Of a DNA stretch of 40,961 nucleotides, positions 1-6,889 are shown piece by piece (position 1 is the stretch's first letter; each line of letters opens with the position of its first letter). The notes under the pieces were generated by a model. The model made no database searches. It saw nothing but the letters and a program-made list of their open reading frames with translations, and was not told the DNA's origin. The translations under genes and the position numbers were made by a program. The stretch is from Oscillospiraceae bacterium (GTDB lineage Bacteria; Bacillota; Clostridia; Oscillospirales; Oscillospiraceae): positions 1 through 40,961 of the forward strand of contig JAFZDL010000086.1 of the NCBI GenBank assembly GCA_017561205.1, given 5' to 3'.

Positions 1-1
1 G

Positions 2-157
2 GACGACCTGATCACCGGTTATGAGTTCATCAACCTGGGTAAAATGATGGACTTCATCAAGAAGGGCGATGATGCAAATGAGGCTCTGAAGAAGGCAAAG
101 GGCAGCTATGGCCGCTTTGCTGACGCTGCCAAGTACATCGACCCCCGCCACGAATAA
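2..157 (+). CDS. C-terminal end of a protein, possibly a NifU-like Fe-S cluster scaffold (partial)
   Basis: Only the last 51 codons are inside the window; the reading frame is open from the first bases to a TAA at 155-157. The tail is charged and helical (a KKAK segment, ending DPRHE). No diagnostic NifU cysteine falls in this piece, so the identification rests on context: GGGtGRT-family genes in clostridia are often preceded by an iron-sulfur scaffold gene. The stop lies 15 bases before the next start, with the next gene's RBS between them, so the two are very likely co-transcribed. The function is inferred from the neighbourhood only. Confidence 0.4.
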   Translation, partial: DDLITGYEFINLGKMMDFIKKGDDANEALKKAKGSYGRFADAAKYIDPRHE

Positions 158-172
158 GAGGAGGACACAGAT

Positions 173-1171
173 ATGGCATTGTTTGAAGGTTACGAAAGAA
201 AAATCGACAAGATCAATGGTGTCCTGGCTCAGTACGGTCTGGAATCCGTTGAAGCTTGCCGCGAGATGTGCACCGCTAAGGGCTTCGATCCCTACGAAAT
301 CGTAAAGGGCATTCAGCCCATCGCATTTGAAGACGTGGCTTGGGCTTACTGCGTAGGCGCTGCCATCGCTATGAAGAAGGGCGTTACCAATGCTGCTGAC
401 GCTGCTGAGGCTATCGGCATCGGCCTGCAGGCATTCTGCATCCCCGGCTCCGTTGCTGAGGACCGCAAGGTCGGTCTGGGCCACGGCAACCTGGGCGCTA
501 TGCTGCTGCGCGACGAGACCAAGTGCTTCGCTTTCCTGGCTGGCCACGAGTCCTTCGCTGCTGCTGAAGGCGCTATCGGCATTGCCCGTTCCGCCAACAA
601 GGCTCGTAAGGAGCCCCTGCGTGTTATCCTGAACGGCCTGGGCAAGGACGCTGCACAGATCATCTCCCGTATCAACGGCTTCACCTATGTGAAGACCCAG
701 TTCGACTACTACACCGGCGAGCTGAAGATCGTTGAGCGTATCCCCTACTCCACCGGCGAGCGCGCTGCCGTTAACTGCTACGGCTGTGACGATGTCCGTG
801 AGGGTGTTGCTGTTATGCGTTACGAGGGCGTTGACGTTTCTATTACCGGCAACTCCACCAACCCCACCCGCTTCCAGCATCCCGTTGCCGGCACCTACAA
901 GAAAGAGTGCATGGAGAATGGCCGCAAGTACTTCTCTGTTGCTTCCGGCGGCGGTACCGGCCGTACCCTGCACCCCGATAATATGGCTGCTGGCCCCGCT
1001 TCCTACGGTATGACCGATACTATGGGCCGTATGCACGGCGACGCTCAGTTCGCCGGCTCCTCCTCCGTCCCTGCCCACGTTGAGATGATGGGCTTCCTGG
1101 GCGCAGGCAACAACCCCATGGTCGGTATGACCGTTTCCGTGGCTGTTGCTGTGGAAGAGGCTCTGAAGTAA
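173..1171 (+). CDS. GGGtGRT family protein
   Basis: This 332-residue protein contains the family's name-giving glycine motif GGGTGRT at about residues 259-265, in a long glycine- and alanine-rich C-terminal half with repeated small-residue turns. The family is widespread in anaerobic Firmicutes and its biochemical role is not established; co-occurrence with Fe-S scaffold genes suggests a link to cofactor metabolism. The start is supported by a GAGGAGG-type RBS just upstream (159-166). Codon usage is strongly biased to preferred codons (CTG, GGC, ATC), as in highly expressed host genes. A terminator follows at 1185-1217. Family assignment is confident, function is not. Confidence 0.88.
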   Translation: MALFEGYERKIDKINGVLAQYGLESVEACREMCTAKGFDPYEIVKGIQPIAFEDVAWAYCVGAAIAMKKGVTNAADAAEAIGIGLQAFCIPGSVAEDRKVGLGHGNLGAMLLRDETKCFAFLAGHESFAAAEGAIGIARSANKARKEPLRVILNGLGKDAAQIISRINGFTYVKTQFDYYTGELKIVERIPYSTGERAAVNCYGCDDVREGVAVMRYEGVDVSITGNSTNPTRFQHPVAGTYKKECMENGRKYFSVASGGGTGRTLHPDNMAAGPASYGMTDTMGRMHGDAQFAGSSSVPAHVEMMGFLGAGNNPMVGMTVSVAVAVEEALK

Positions 1172-1184
1172 GATTTTGATACTG

Positions 1185-1217
1185 ATCCGGGAAGCGGTTT
1201 CGCTTCCCGGATTCTTT
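1185..1217 (+). terminator. Rho-independent terminator after the GGGtGRT gene
   Basis: A perfect 12-bp stem (ATCCGGGAAGCG paired with CGCTTCCCGGAT) has a GTTT loop and is followed by TCTTT. It begins 13 bases after the GGGtGRT stop codon. The U-run is short, but the stem is long and GC-rich. Confidence 0.85.
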
Positions 1218-1228
1218 AGGAGCAAACT

Positions 1229-1981
1229 ATGAAAGAAGTACTGTATACCATCCCTGTCAACGAGGGATTTGAGGCGGATGACGAATGCCCCTTCTGCTTT
1301 ATGGAGCGGGCAGAGGAGGAGCGGGCCCTGCGGTATGTGGCCGGTCCTGCCGCAACCTATATGGAACCCACTGTCCGGGCGGCTACCGGCCGTGTGGGAT
1401 TTTGTACCCACCATATGAAATCTCTCTATGACTTTGGCAATAGCTTGGGCGCGGCATTGCTGCTCCAGACCCACTATACCTCTGTGTTAGACGAGCTGAA
1501 GAAGAAAGCGAGAAATCCGGAAATTCCTGCGAAAAAGAGCCTCTTTGGCAAGAAAGCAGCCCCTGCGGATACCCCTTATTGGGAAGTCTTGGCCTCCCGT
1601 GAGCATAGCTGCTATATCTGCGATAAGATCGAGTACAATATGTCCCGGTGCTACCATACTTTCTTTGAACTGCTGAAAGAGGATGAATTCCGGTCGAAGC
1701 TGAAAAACTCCAAGGGCTTCTGCGTGCGCCATTTCGCCCGGATGTTAAAAGAAGCGGAGCGCTACCTGCCCGAGAGCCAAAAGGATTGGTTCTATCCCAC
1801 GGTCTATAAGCTGATGACAGAGAATATGGAACGGGTGCAGGAGGATTTGGAGTGGTTCATTGCCAAGTTTGACTACCGCAATGCCTCCGAGCCTTGGAAA
1901 AACTCCCAGGATGCGCTTCCCCGCACTATGCAAAAGCTCCAGGGTCTGCATCCCAGTGATCCGCCCTTTAAGAATAAATAA
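1229..1981 (+). CDS. DUF6062 family protein
   Basis: A 250-residue soluble protein with paired Cys/His clusters typical of DUF6062: CPFC at residues 20-23, FCTHH at 58-62, CYIC at 128-131 and C165-x-x-H168. The pattern looks like two repeated zinc- or metal-binding units, each a CxxC followed by a C-x-x-H or CxHH about 35-40 residues later. No membrane segment is seen. An AGGAG RBS lies at 1218-1222. The gene is followed closely by the XRE regulator (13 bases). The function of the family is unknown; the paired metal sites suggest a structural or redox role, which is inference. Confidence 0.8.
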   Translation: MKEVLYTIPVNEGFEADDECPFCFMERAEEERALRYVAGPAATYMEPTVRAATGRVGFCTHHMKSLYDFGNSLGAALLLQTHYTSVLDELKKKARNPEIPAKKSLFGKKAAPADTPYWEVLASREHSCYICDKIEYNMSRCYHTFFELLKEDEFRSKLKNSKGFCVRHFARMLKEAERYLPESQKDWFYPTVYKLMTENMERVQEDLEWFIAKFDYRNASEPWKNSQDALPRTMQKLQGLHPSDPPFKNK

Positions 1982-1994
1982 GCGGAGATTCACT

Positions 1995-2594
1995 ATGGAA
2001 TTTAACGAAAAGTTACAGGAATTGCGCAAGCAAAAAGGCCTGACCCAAGAGGAATTGGCCGATGCCCTGTTCGTATCCCGTACAGCAGTTTCCAAATGGG
2101 AGTCGGGTAGGGGATACCCCAATATTGATTCGCTAAAGTCTATCGCCAAATTCTTTGGTGTTACACTCGACCAACTGCTTTCTACAGAACAGGTGCTGAC
2201 CATCGCCCGGGAAGACCAAAAAGAAAAAGAGCGCCATGTCCGTAATGTGGTCTTTGGCTTGTTGGATCTAAGTGTTGCGCTTTTTCTGTTCTTGCCACTG
2301 TTTGGACAGAGTGTCGACGGGGGAGCGGAGGCGGTTTCCTTGCCGCAGCTTACCCAAATTTCCGGGTATTTGAAAATTGGATATTTTGTGATTGTGATTT
2401 TCAGCGCCCTGTGGGGCATTTTGATGCTGGCTTTGCAGAATTATCCTTTCAAATGGAAAACACTCATTTCTATTCTCATTACTGCTGTGGGCACGCTTTT
2501 GTTCATTATCAGCCGGCAGCCTACCGGCGCGACCTTGCTACTGGTGTTTTTGGCAATAAAAGTGTTGATGACACGGAAGGTGTCATCCCTGTGA
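1995..2594 (+). CDS. Membrane-anchored XRE-family transcriptional regulator
   Basis: A 199-residue protein starting at ATG 1995, preceded by a GCGGAG RBS. Residues about 8-62 form a classic Cro/CI-type helix-turn-helix (LTQEELADALFVSRTAVSKW, then GYPNIDSLKSIAKFFGVTLDQLL). After a charged linker come about four hydrophobic segments (roughly 85-105, 128-150, 155-172, 178-192), so the DNA-binding domain is tethered to the membrane. This layout is common among Firmicutes regulators of neighbouring membrane-protein genes, which suggests that the PAP2-like gene 82 bases downstream could be a target (inference). An upstream in-frame start inside DUF6062 is rejected because it would overlap that gene heavily. 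Confidence 0.85.
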   Translation: MEFNEKLQELRKQKGLTQEELADALFVSRTAVSKWESGRGYPNIDSLKSIAKFFGVTLDQLLSTEQVLTIAREDQKEKERHVRNVVFGLLDLSVALFLFLPLFGQSVDGGAEAVSLPQLTQISGYLKIGYFVIVIFSALWGILMLALQNYPFKWKTLISILITAVGTLLFIISRQPTGATLLLVFLAIKVLMTRKVSSL

Positions 2595-2619
2595 CAAGGC
2601 GTTTCTTGTGAAAAAGAAT

Positions 2620-2669
2620 AACCTCCTGTATGGTGTATGTGGGCAGATGCCCAACACTTACAGGAGGTT
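2620..2669 (+). promoter_or_regulatory. Hairpin that sequesters the RBS of the PAP2-like gene (or terminator overlapping it)
   Basis: AACCTCCTGTA at 2620-2630 pairs perfectly with TACAGGAGGTT at 2659-2669. Inside, GTGT/ACAC and GGGC/GCCC (2641-2644 with 2649-2652) add further pairs around an AGAT loop. The 3' arm contains the AGGAGG ribosome binding site for the ATG at 2677, so the folded form hides the RBS. It is followed by TTTTATATT, so the same fold could act as a terminator for the regulator gene upstream. Both readings predict low expression of the downstream gene unless the structure is opened. Confidence 0.7.
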
Positions 2670-2676
2670 TTATATT

Positions 2677-3318
2677 ATGAATAAAAAGAAATTTGTCCTT
2701 GCGCTTGCCTTGATAGTGGCATTTTCCTTGTGGACACTTGCGCTTTGCTATGTGGATGTGCAGCCTATCGGCCCTCGGGAATCTGCCGTGGGCTTTGCAA
2801 CCCTGAATGGCTTTGTCCACAGACTCACGGGTGTAAATATGACTCTGTATACGATTACCGATTGGCTGGGCTTGGTGCCGGTTGCCTTTGGCTTCGGTTT
2901 TGCCATATTGGGCCTTTTTCAATGGATCAAGCGGAAAAATATCTTAAAAGTTGATTCTGATATTTTGGTGCTTGGCGGCTTTTACATTCTTGTGTTGGCA
3001 GTTTATATTCTTTTTGAAACTGTGGTGATCAACCGCAGACCGGTGCTGATTAACGGCTATTTGGAGACATCCTATCCTTCGTCCACCACGCTGCTTGTGC
3101 TGTGCGTAATGCCTACAGCGGCCCTACAGCTTCGCAATCGGCTGAAAGCAGTGATGCTGCGGAATATTGTCACCACTACGATCGCTGCTTTTGTAGTCTT
3201 TGTGATCGGCGGCAGACTCTTATCTGGTGTCCATTGGCTTTCTGACATTGTAGGCGGAATCCTTTTAGCCGGCGGCCTGGTGGTGGCCTATGATACAACC
3301 TGCCACCTTGTAGAATGA
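2677..3318 (+). CDS. PAP2-superfamily-like membrane protein with altered catalytic motif
   Basis: A 213-residue protein with about five to six membrane segments, starting with a KKK-anchored hydrophobic helix. PAP2 phosphatases carry three motifs; here motif 1 is reduced to NRRP, motif 2 reads YPSSTT in place of the usual PSGH/PSSH, and motif 3 is present as GRLLSGVHWLSDIVGG with His and Asp in register. The motif-2 histidine, a general acid in active enzymes, is replaced by Thr. The ATG at 2677 is chosen because AGGAGG at 2662-2667 precedes it; earlier in-frame starts would include the hairpin. The fold assignment is good; phosphatase activity is doubtful. Confidence 0.8.
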   Translation: MNKKKFVLALALIVAFSLWTLALCYVDVQPIGPRESAVGFATLNGFVHRLTGVNMTLYTITDWLGLVPVAFGFGFAILGLFQWIKRKNILKVDSDILVLGGFYILVLAVYILFETVVINRRPVLINGYLETSYPSSTTLLVLCVMPTAALQLRNRLKAVMLRNIVTTTIAAFVVFVIGGRLLSGVHWLSDIVGGILLAGGLVVAYDTTCHLVE

Positions 3319-3337
3319 ATCACAGATTTAAGTAAAA

Positions 3338-4207
3338 CTATTTGTTATTATTGGAGAACACATCGGCAACTTCGCTGATTGTAATGTAGGCAAAATTGTC
3401 GATATCATGGACAAGTTCTTTCATACGTACTACCTGATAGCGATTCACAACAAAGTAGATCATAGATTTTTCTTTGTTGGAGTAGCCGCCTTTGGCATCT
3501 AAATAGGTTGCGCCGCTTCCGAATACTTCGCACAGCTTGCTGCACACTTCCTGGGGATGGTCGGTAATAATAATGGCGCATTTGGCTCTGTCAATGCCGT
3601 CTACAATAAAATCAATGGTTTTCAGTGCTGCGGCATAGGTGACGATAGAATACAGAGGCAGGATCCAGCTGTGCAGGATAATACCGCAAATGATATAAAG
3701 CAGGACATTATAGATCATCACAAAGGTTCCCACAGTGATACCAAGCCGCTTTGCAAAGATAACAGCCATAACCTCGATGCCGTCCATTGCGCCGCCGTAG
3801 CGGATTGCAAGACCGCTGCCAATGCCGGAGATCACGCCGCCAAACAGGGCGCAGAGCAGAAGATCTGTTCCTGCCAGGGGAGAGGCTATGCTCACATCAA
3901 TGGGCAGTACATCGGTTATCAACCAAGCGCACAGAGAATAAACAAAAACCGCAAAGATAGCGTATATGGTAAATCGCAAGCCTTGGTTTTTTAAGCCGAA
4001 TAAAAACAACGGAATATTTAGAATCAGCAGGAAAACAGAAAGTGTCAAAAATGACGGGGTCAGTTGATCCAAAAGCATAGAAGTACCGGAAATGCCACTG
4101 TCATAGAGCTTTACCGGCATCAAAAAGACTGTGATGCCAAATGCGTTTATAATACCCGCCATGGTGATCATCAATAGGTTTTTAACCTTGATTTTTTTTC
4201 CCTTCAC
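3338..4207 (-). CDS. YitT family membrane protein (DUF161 + DUF2179)
   Basis: A 289-residue protein. The first ~210 residues hold about six membrane segments typical of YitT/DUF161, including a GxGSGLAIRYGGAMDGIEV stretch conserved in the family. The last ~75 residues form the soluble DUF2179 domain (from about KCAIIITDHP onward), a small ligand-binding-like fold. The start codon is GTG with TGGAGGAATT upstream on the minus strand, and a weak extended -10 (TGATAGAAT) lies further upstream at 4246-4251. It lies downstream of, and in the same direction as, the displaced rpsI end. Substrate is unknown for most family members. Confidence 0.9.
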   Translation of the reverse strand: MKGKKIKVKNLLMITMAGIINAFGITVFLMPVKLYDSGISGTSMLLDQLTPSFLTLSVFLLILNIPLFLFGLKNQGLRFTIYAIFAVFVYSLCAWLITDVLPIDVSIASPLAGTDLLLCALFGGVISGIGSGLAIRYGGAMDGIEVMAVIFAKRLGITVGTFVMIYNVLLYIICGIILHSWILPLYSIVTYAAALKTIDFIVDGIDRAKCAIIITDHPQEVCSKLCEVFGSGATYLDAKGGYSNKEKSMIYFVVNRYQVVRMKELVHDIDNFAYITISEVADVFSNNNK

Positions 4208-4282
4208 AGCAATTCCTCCACAAGATTAAAATGATTTGCAAACATATTCTATCATAAAGCTTTATAAAAATAAACAGAAAAA

Positions 4283-4308
4283 AAGACCACCCTCGAAAGG
4301 GTGGTCTT
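4283..4308 (-). terminator. Rho-independent terminator, probably of the rplM-rpsI operon
   Basis: A perfect 11-bp stem (AAGACCACCCT paired with AGGGTGGTCTT) with a CGAA loop (TTCG on the minus strand). Read on the minus strand it is followed by a run of T, so it terminates leftward transcription. The only leftward gene ending just before it is the rpsI 3' remnant at 4328-4375, whose stop codon is 20 bases away. It is therefore best read as the original rpsI terminator left behind by prophage integration. Confidence 0.85.
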
Positions 4309-4327
4309 GAAACATCGTAGCAACCAA

Positions 4328-4377
4328 TTATCTCTTGGAGAACTGGGGTGCGCGACGGGCGGCCTTCAAGCCGTACT
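4328..4377 (-). pseudogene. rpsI: Displaced 3' end of rpsI (ribosomal protein S9) marking the left attachment site
   Basis: Read on the minus strand from 4375, the sequence encodes YGLKAARRAPQFSKR followed by TAA (4328-4330). This is the highly conserved C-terminus of bacterial ribosomal protein S9. The codon before it is TAG (4376-4378), where an intact rpsI normally has a lysine codon AAG, and beyond that the similarity ends. A native terminator follows at 4283-4308. No rest of S9 is present. The simplest reading is integration of the phage into the 3' end of rpsI, with the phage copy of these ~48 bases restoring the gene at the right junction outside the window. Identity to rpsI is confident; the exact core limits are not. 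Confidence 0.88.
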
Positions 4378-4440
4378 ACTTGAAGCCAAACAAGAAAAGT
4401 TCCCTATTCCCAACGGGTTTTCCGTTTTGTTTTCACAATG

Positions 4441-4464
4441 AACCTCAAACTGAACCTCAAACTG
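4441..4464. repeat. Tandem 12-bp direct repeat between attachment site and integrase
   Basis: AACCTCAAACTG occurs twice in a row (4441-4452 and 4453-4464). The second copy overlaps the last codons of the integrase gene. Its position between the core site and int, and its tandem form, are typical of arm-type integrase binding sites. That role is inferred. Confidence 0.6.
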
Positions 4465-5653
4465 GGGTATCTTGAAAAGCCATATTCACTTTTGAGATAA
4501 GATCCTTTGGGCGGTTGTAGGTTAGGTGTGCGTAAATATCCAATGTGATCTTTGCGTTTTCGTGCCCGGCAAGAGCCTGGACAGTTTTAACATCCACGCC
4601 TGCCAGCAGCAGGTTCGTGATGTAGGTGTGCCGCAGCTGATGGGGTGTAACATGGAAATCGATACTGTAAACGACTTTGCTGTTATGCGCTGCAGCTTCA
4701 CCGAGAACCGGCTGCACCACATGCTTTGTCTTTACGCCGTCCTTGTACCGGTAGTAGACCCGTTCTTCTGCGGTCCGGGTCGTGATATACTTCCATAGCC
4801 GCTGCCACTGTGTTCCGGACAACGGCTCCCCATCCCGGTTGGCAATGACATAATCGGAGATCGAAGCTTCCTTGACGGCCTTCAGATGCCGCACAAGCTG
4901 TGGCGGTATCGGGATCGTGCGCCGGGAAGCTTTGGTTTTCAGATCGTGAGTAACCACAGGGCGGTTGTTCTCAATGTGCCAGGCACGATCCACATAAATG
5001 TGCGGTGCTGCATCGTCGAGGAAAACACAGTCCCATTGCAGAGCCAGAGCCTCTTCCCGGCGCAGACCGGAATATAGGCAGACCAGGACAAAGGTGTACG
5101 GGGGCAATCCTCTGATCGCATCAAGAAGGGTTTGCACCTGCTTTTCGGTGAGCGCCTTTTTCTCCTTGGCGCTCTTGCCGCCTTTTGGATCCAAGTCCTC
5201 ACACGGCGAATGATCTATGATGTCGCTTTTGTATGCCGAGTAGAAAATGGACTTGTAGAGCATCTGGACACTCCGGTAGATGGAAGCGGATCTTTCTGCC
5301 GCTTTGGTGATCGCCATATTCACATCGTCCGGGGTAACATCGGCCATATACTTATCACCGAGAGGTTCGATGATGTAATTCTTGACCTTTGAGGTGTAGT
5401 CGGCCAATGTGGTTTTGCGGACGTGTGCGGATCTCATTACGAGCCATTTTTCGGCATAGTCTTTGACGGTGGGGTTCTCCCGGCGAAAAACCGCTTCCTC
5501 GATCTCCCGTTCGGCCAGCTTGATTTTCATAGTCAGCTCGTCCGGATCCTTGGCATAGAGGGCAACATACTTTCCGTCGCTGTCCTTGATCCGCTTGCGG
5601 TATTGATTTCGACTGGGTACCCATTCGTAGGTTGGCTTTTTAGGGCGGGCCAT
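4457..5653 (-). CDS. int: Tyrosine recombinase / phage integrase
   Basis: A 398-residue integrase. The N-terminal part has an AP2-like arm-binding region (about 1-55) and a SAM-like core-binding domain (about 60-160). The catalytic domain shows all active-site residues: R198 (SGLRRE), K241 region (KTKASRR), H338 and R341 (HQLRHT), H364 (LAGHENAKIT) and the nucleophile Y374 (LDIYAHL). Length matches Firmicutes phage integrases. The start at 5653 is chosen for the AAAGGAGG RBS just upstream on the minus strand; an in-frame start 57 bases earlier lacks one. The gene ends 80 bases from the rpsI-derived site, the usual int/attP layout, and carries no frameshift, so it looks functional. Confidence 0.96.
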   Translation of the reverse strand: MARPKKPTYEWVPSRNQYRKRIKDSDGKYVALYAKDPDELTMKIKLAEREIEEAVFRRENPTVKDYAEKWLVMRSAHVRKTTLADYTSKVKNYIIEPLGDKYMADVTPDDVNMAITKAAERSASIYRSVQMLYKSIFYSAYKSDIIDHSPCEDLDPKGGKSAKEKKALTEKQVQTLLDAIRGLPPYTFVLVCLYSGLRREEALALQWDCVFLDDAAPHIYVDRAWHIENNRPVVTHDLKTKASRRTIPIPPQLVRHLKAVKEASISDYVIANRDGEPLSGTQWQRLWKYITTRTAEERVYYRYKDGVKTKHVVQPVLGEAAAHNSKVVYSIDFHVTPHQLRHTYITNLLLAGVDVKTVQALAGHENAKITLDIYAHLTYNRPKDLISKVNMAFQDTPV

Positions 5654-5864
5654 TGGAACCTCCTTTTTAGCTTGCGCCCTGTACCCGGCTATGTTATAAT
5701 AGCAGGGCAAGGCTGTGATCTGTGAGAGGGTCTATGCTGGGCATCTGCCGTCCGTGGTGTTGGCGCACCATGGGCGGCTCCTTCTATTTTAGGATCTCTA
5801 ATTACGAGATTATCATAGTTGCAGATATAGGTTAGCATTAGTATAGCAATAGAATAGAATAGCT

Positions 5865-5903
5865 ACGCGTGCGAGCGCACGCGCACGCGTGTATACGCGC
5901 GCG
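5865..5903. repeat. CG-rich alternating purine-pyrimidine tract with nested inverted repeats
   Basis: ACGCGTGCG (5865-5873) and CGCACGCGT (5882-5890) form a 9-bp inverted repeat, and CGCGT/ACGCG (5886-5890 with 5895-5899) forms a second, mutually exclusive one. From 5875 to 5903 the bases alternate strictly purine-pyrimidine. It sits between the stop of the YbjQ-like gene and the integrase start, within otherwise AT-rich DNA. It could be a terminator hairpin for the leftward YbjQ gene, although no T-run adjoins it, or a region prone to Z-form or cruciform DNA. Confidence 0.6.
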
Positions 5904-5922
5904 AGAGAAATGCCACTGTGTT

Positions 5923-6186
5923 TTAGTCATTGGAGAGCCGGACCGCTGTTCCAATACCACACAAATTCATTCCGTTCATTTCCATGCTGACGGAAATAAT
6001 GGCATCGGCTCCAAGATCTGCCGCTTCCTGTTTAAGAACCTCACAAACACCGTCGACACCGGCTTTCCATCCTCGCTGCGTTGCCTTGTTCCCTCCGGGA
6101 AGTGCTGCAACCACGGCACCGGATACGATACCAAGATAGCTGGCGATCTTACGGCCTTCAATGTTGGGGGATGTTGTAATAATCAT
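5923..6186 (-). CDS. YbjQ / UPF0145 family protein
   Basis: An 87-residue protein beginning MIITTSPNIEGRKIASYLG, the family's typical N-terminus (a threonine-rich strand, then a GxxV segment). It ends ISVSMEMNGMNLCGIGTAVRL, the conserved C-terminal strand region with LGADAII before it. The family forms ring-like oligomers and its role is poorly known. ATG 6186 is preceded by GGAAGG. It lies in the lysogeny module between integrase and repressor and is transcribed leftward, so it should be expressed in the lysogen as an accessory (moron-like) gene. It could also be a host-derived gene captured by the phage. Confidence 0.85.
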   Translation of the reverse strand: MIITTSPNIEGRKIASYLGIVSGAVVAALPGGNKATQRGWKAGVDGVCEVLKQEAADLGADAIISVSMEMNGMNLCGIGTAVRLSND

Positions 6187-6284
6187 AAAGCACCTTCCTA
6201 TGTGATTTCGCAAAGGATCCACCAAGGGATCCCCTATACATTATAGCGCATGTCGTTGTCAGTCGAATGTTATATTTTTTCTAT

Positions 6285-6316
6285 TTTCCCAAAACGGGAA
6301 ATTTCTATGCTATAAT
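6285..6316 (+). promoter_or_regulatory. Extended -10 promoter with palindrome for the 41-codon gene
   Basis: TGC-TATAAT (6308-6316) is an extended -10 element. The -35 region has no clear hexamer but contains the inverted repeat TTTCCC-N5-GGGAAA (6285-6290, 6296-6301), placed where a regulator could help or block polymerase. The RBS and start of the small gene follow 39 bases after the -10. Confidence 0.65.
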
Positions 6317-6354
6317 GGGCTTGCCGGCAGTACCCACGAAAGGAGAAAAGCTCT

Positions 6355-6480
6355 ATGAAGCAGGATCAGCCAAAGCCCAGTCTGAAGGAGATCTTGGCAG
6401 CGGAATTGTTTGCCAAGCTGTCGGAGTCTGCCCAGGATGTGATTATTGAACAGCTAAAAGACCTTTTATCGAAGCAATGA
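6355..6480 (+). CDS. Small 41-residue protein of the lysogeny module
   Basis: A short gene (41 codons) with an AAAGGAGAA RBS at 6340-6348 and a consensus promoter upstream. The product is polar and probably two helices (PSLKEILAAELFAKLSE, then an EQLKDLL helix). The codons are well formed and the start signals are better than chance for such a short frame. It runs toward the leftward repressor gene and their 3' ends overlap by 38 bases (6443-6480), so the two mRNAs are complementary there. I know no function; a modulator of repressor or integrase expression is a guess based on position. Confidence 0.65.
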   Translation: MKQDQPKPSLKEILAAELFAKLSESAQDVIIEQLKDLLSKQ

Positions 6481-6817
6481 TGAAAGCCTGCTGTTCCTCG
6501 TTCAGCATATCAAAGAGTTCGATATACTCTGCCTTACGCCCATCGCTGTTTGCAGCGGTGGGCGTTACGCTTCTTTCCATAGGAACATCGTAGCCCATCA
6601 GCCATGCTTCGGAAACATTGAGAGCCAGACCGAGGATGGTCAGCTTTTCCTGTCCGGGCTCGGTCTTTCCGGACACATACTGGCTAAGAGTGTTCTTTCC
6701 AAGGTTGACACCATACCGCTGACAAAACGGCTGCGCAGCACGAACAATGTCGGCTTGTCGGATCTGCCGCTTATCCATAATTTGTTGTAGACGCTCGCTT
6801 GTTGTGTAAGGCTTCAT
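6443..6817 (-). CDS. XRE-family phage repressor (CI-like, short form)
   Basis: A 124-residue protein. Residues about 7-70 form a lambda-repressor-like helix-turn-helix (RQADIVRAAQPFCQRYG, then LGKNTLSQYVSGKTEPGQ and LALNVSEAWLMGYDVPM). The C-terminal tail (ELFDMLNEEQQAFIIASIKG) is a helical oligomerisation-type segment. There is no S24 peptidase domain, so it cannot be inactivated by RecA-driven self-cleavage like lambda CI; induction must work another way. It is divergent from the Cro-like gene at 6994, and the shared control region carries its promoter and operators. RBS is GAGGGAGGGC. It is the best candidate for the lysogeny repressor. Confidence 0.88.
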   Translation of the reverse strand: MKPYTTSERLQQIMDKRQIRQADIVRAAQPFCQRYGVNLGKNTLSQYVSGKTEPGQEKLTILGLALNVSEAWLMGYDVPMERSVTPTAANSDGRKAEYIELFDMLNEEQQAFIIASIKGLLAVQ

Positions 6818-6846
6818 AGCTTTGCCCTCCCTCTTGATATGCCAAT

Positions 6847-6875
6847 AGTATACACCATATTGAATAAAAGTTCAA
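6847..6875 (-). promoter_or_regulatory. Leftward promoter of the repressor gene
   Basis: On the minus strand, TTGAAC (6870-6875) and TATACT (6847-6852) are separated by exactly 17 bases, close to the sigma-70/A consensus. The -35 overlaps a TTGAA-N6-TTCAA palindrome (6860-6875). The first GTTC-N9-GAAC operator lies about 15 bases upstream of the -35, so repressor bound there could control its own gene. Confidence 0.8.
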
Positions 6876-6889
6876 CAGCAAAAATAAAA

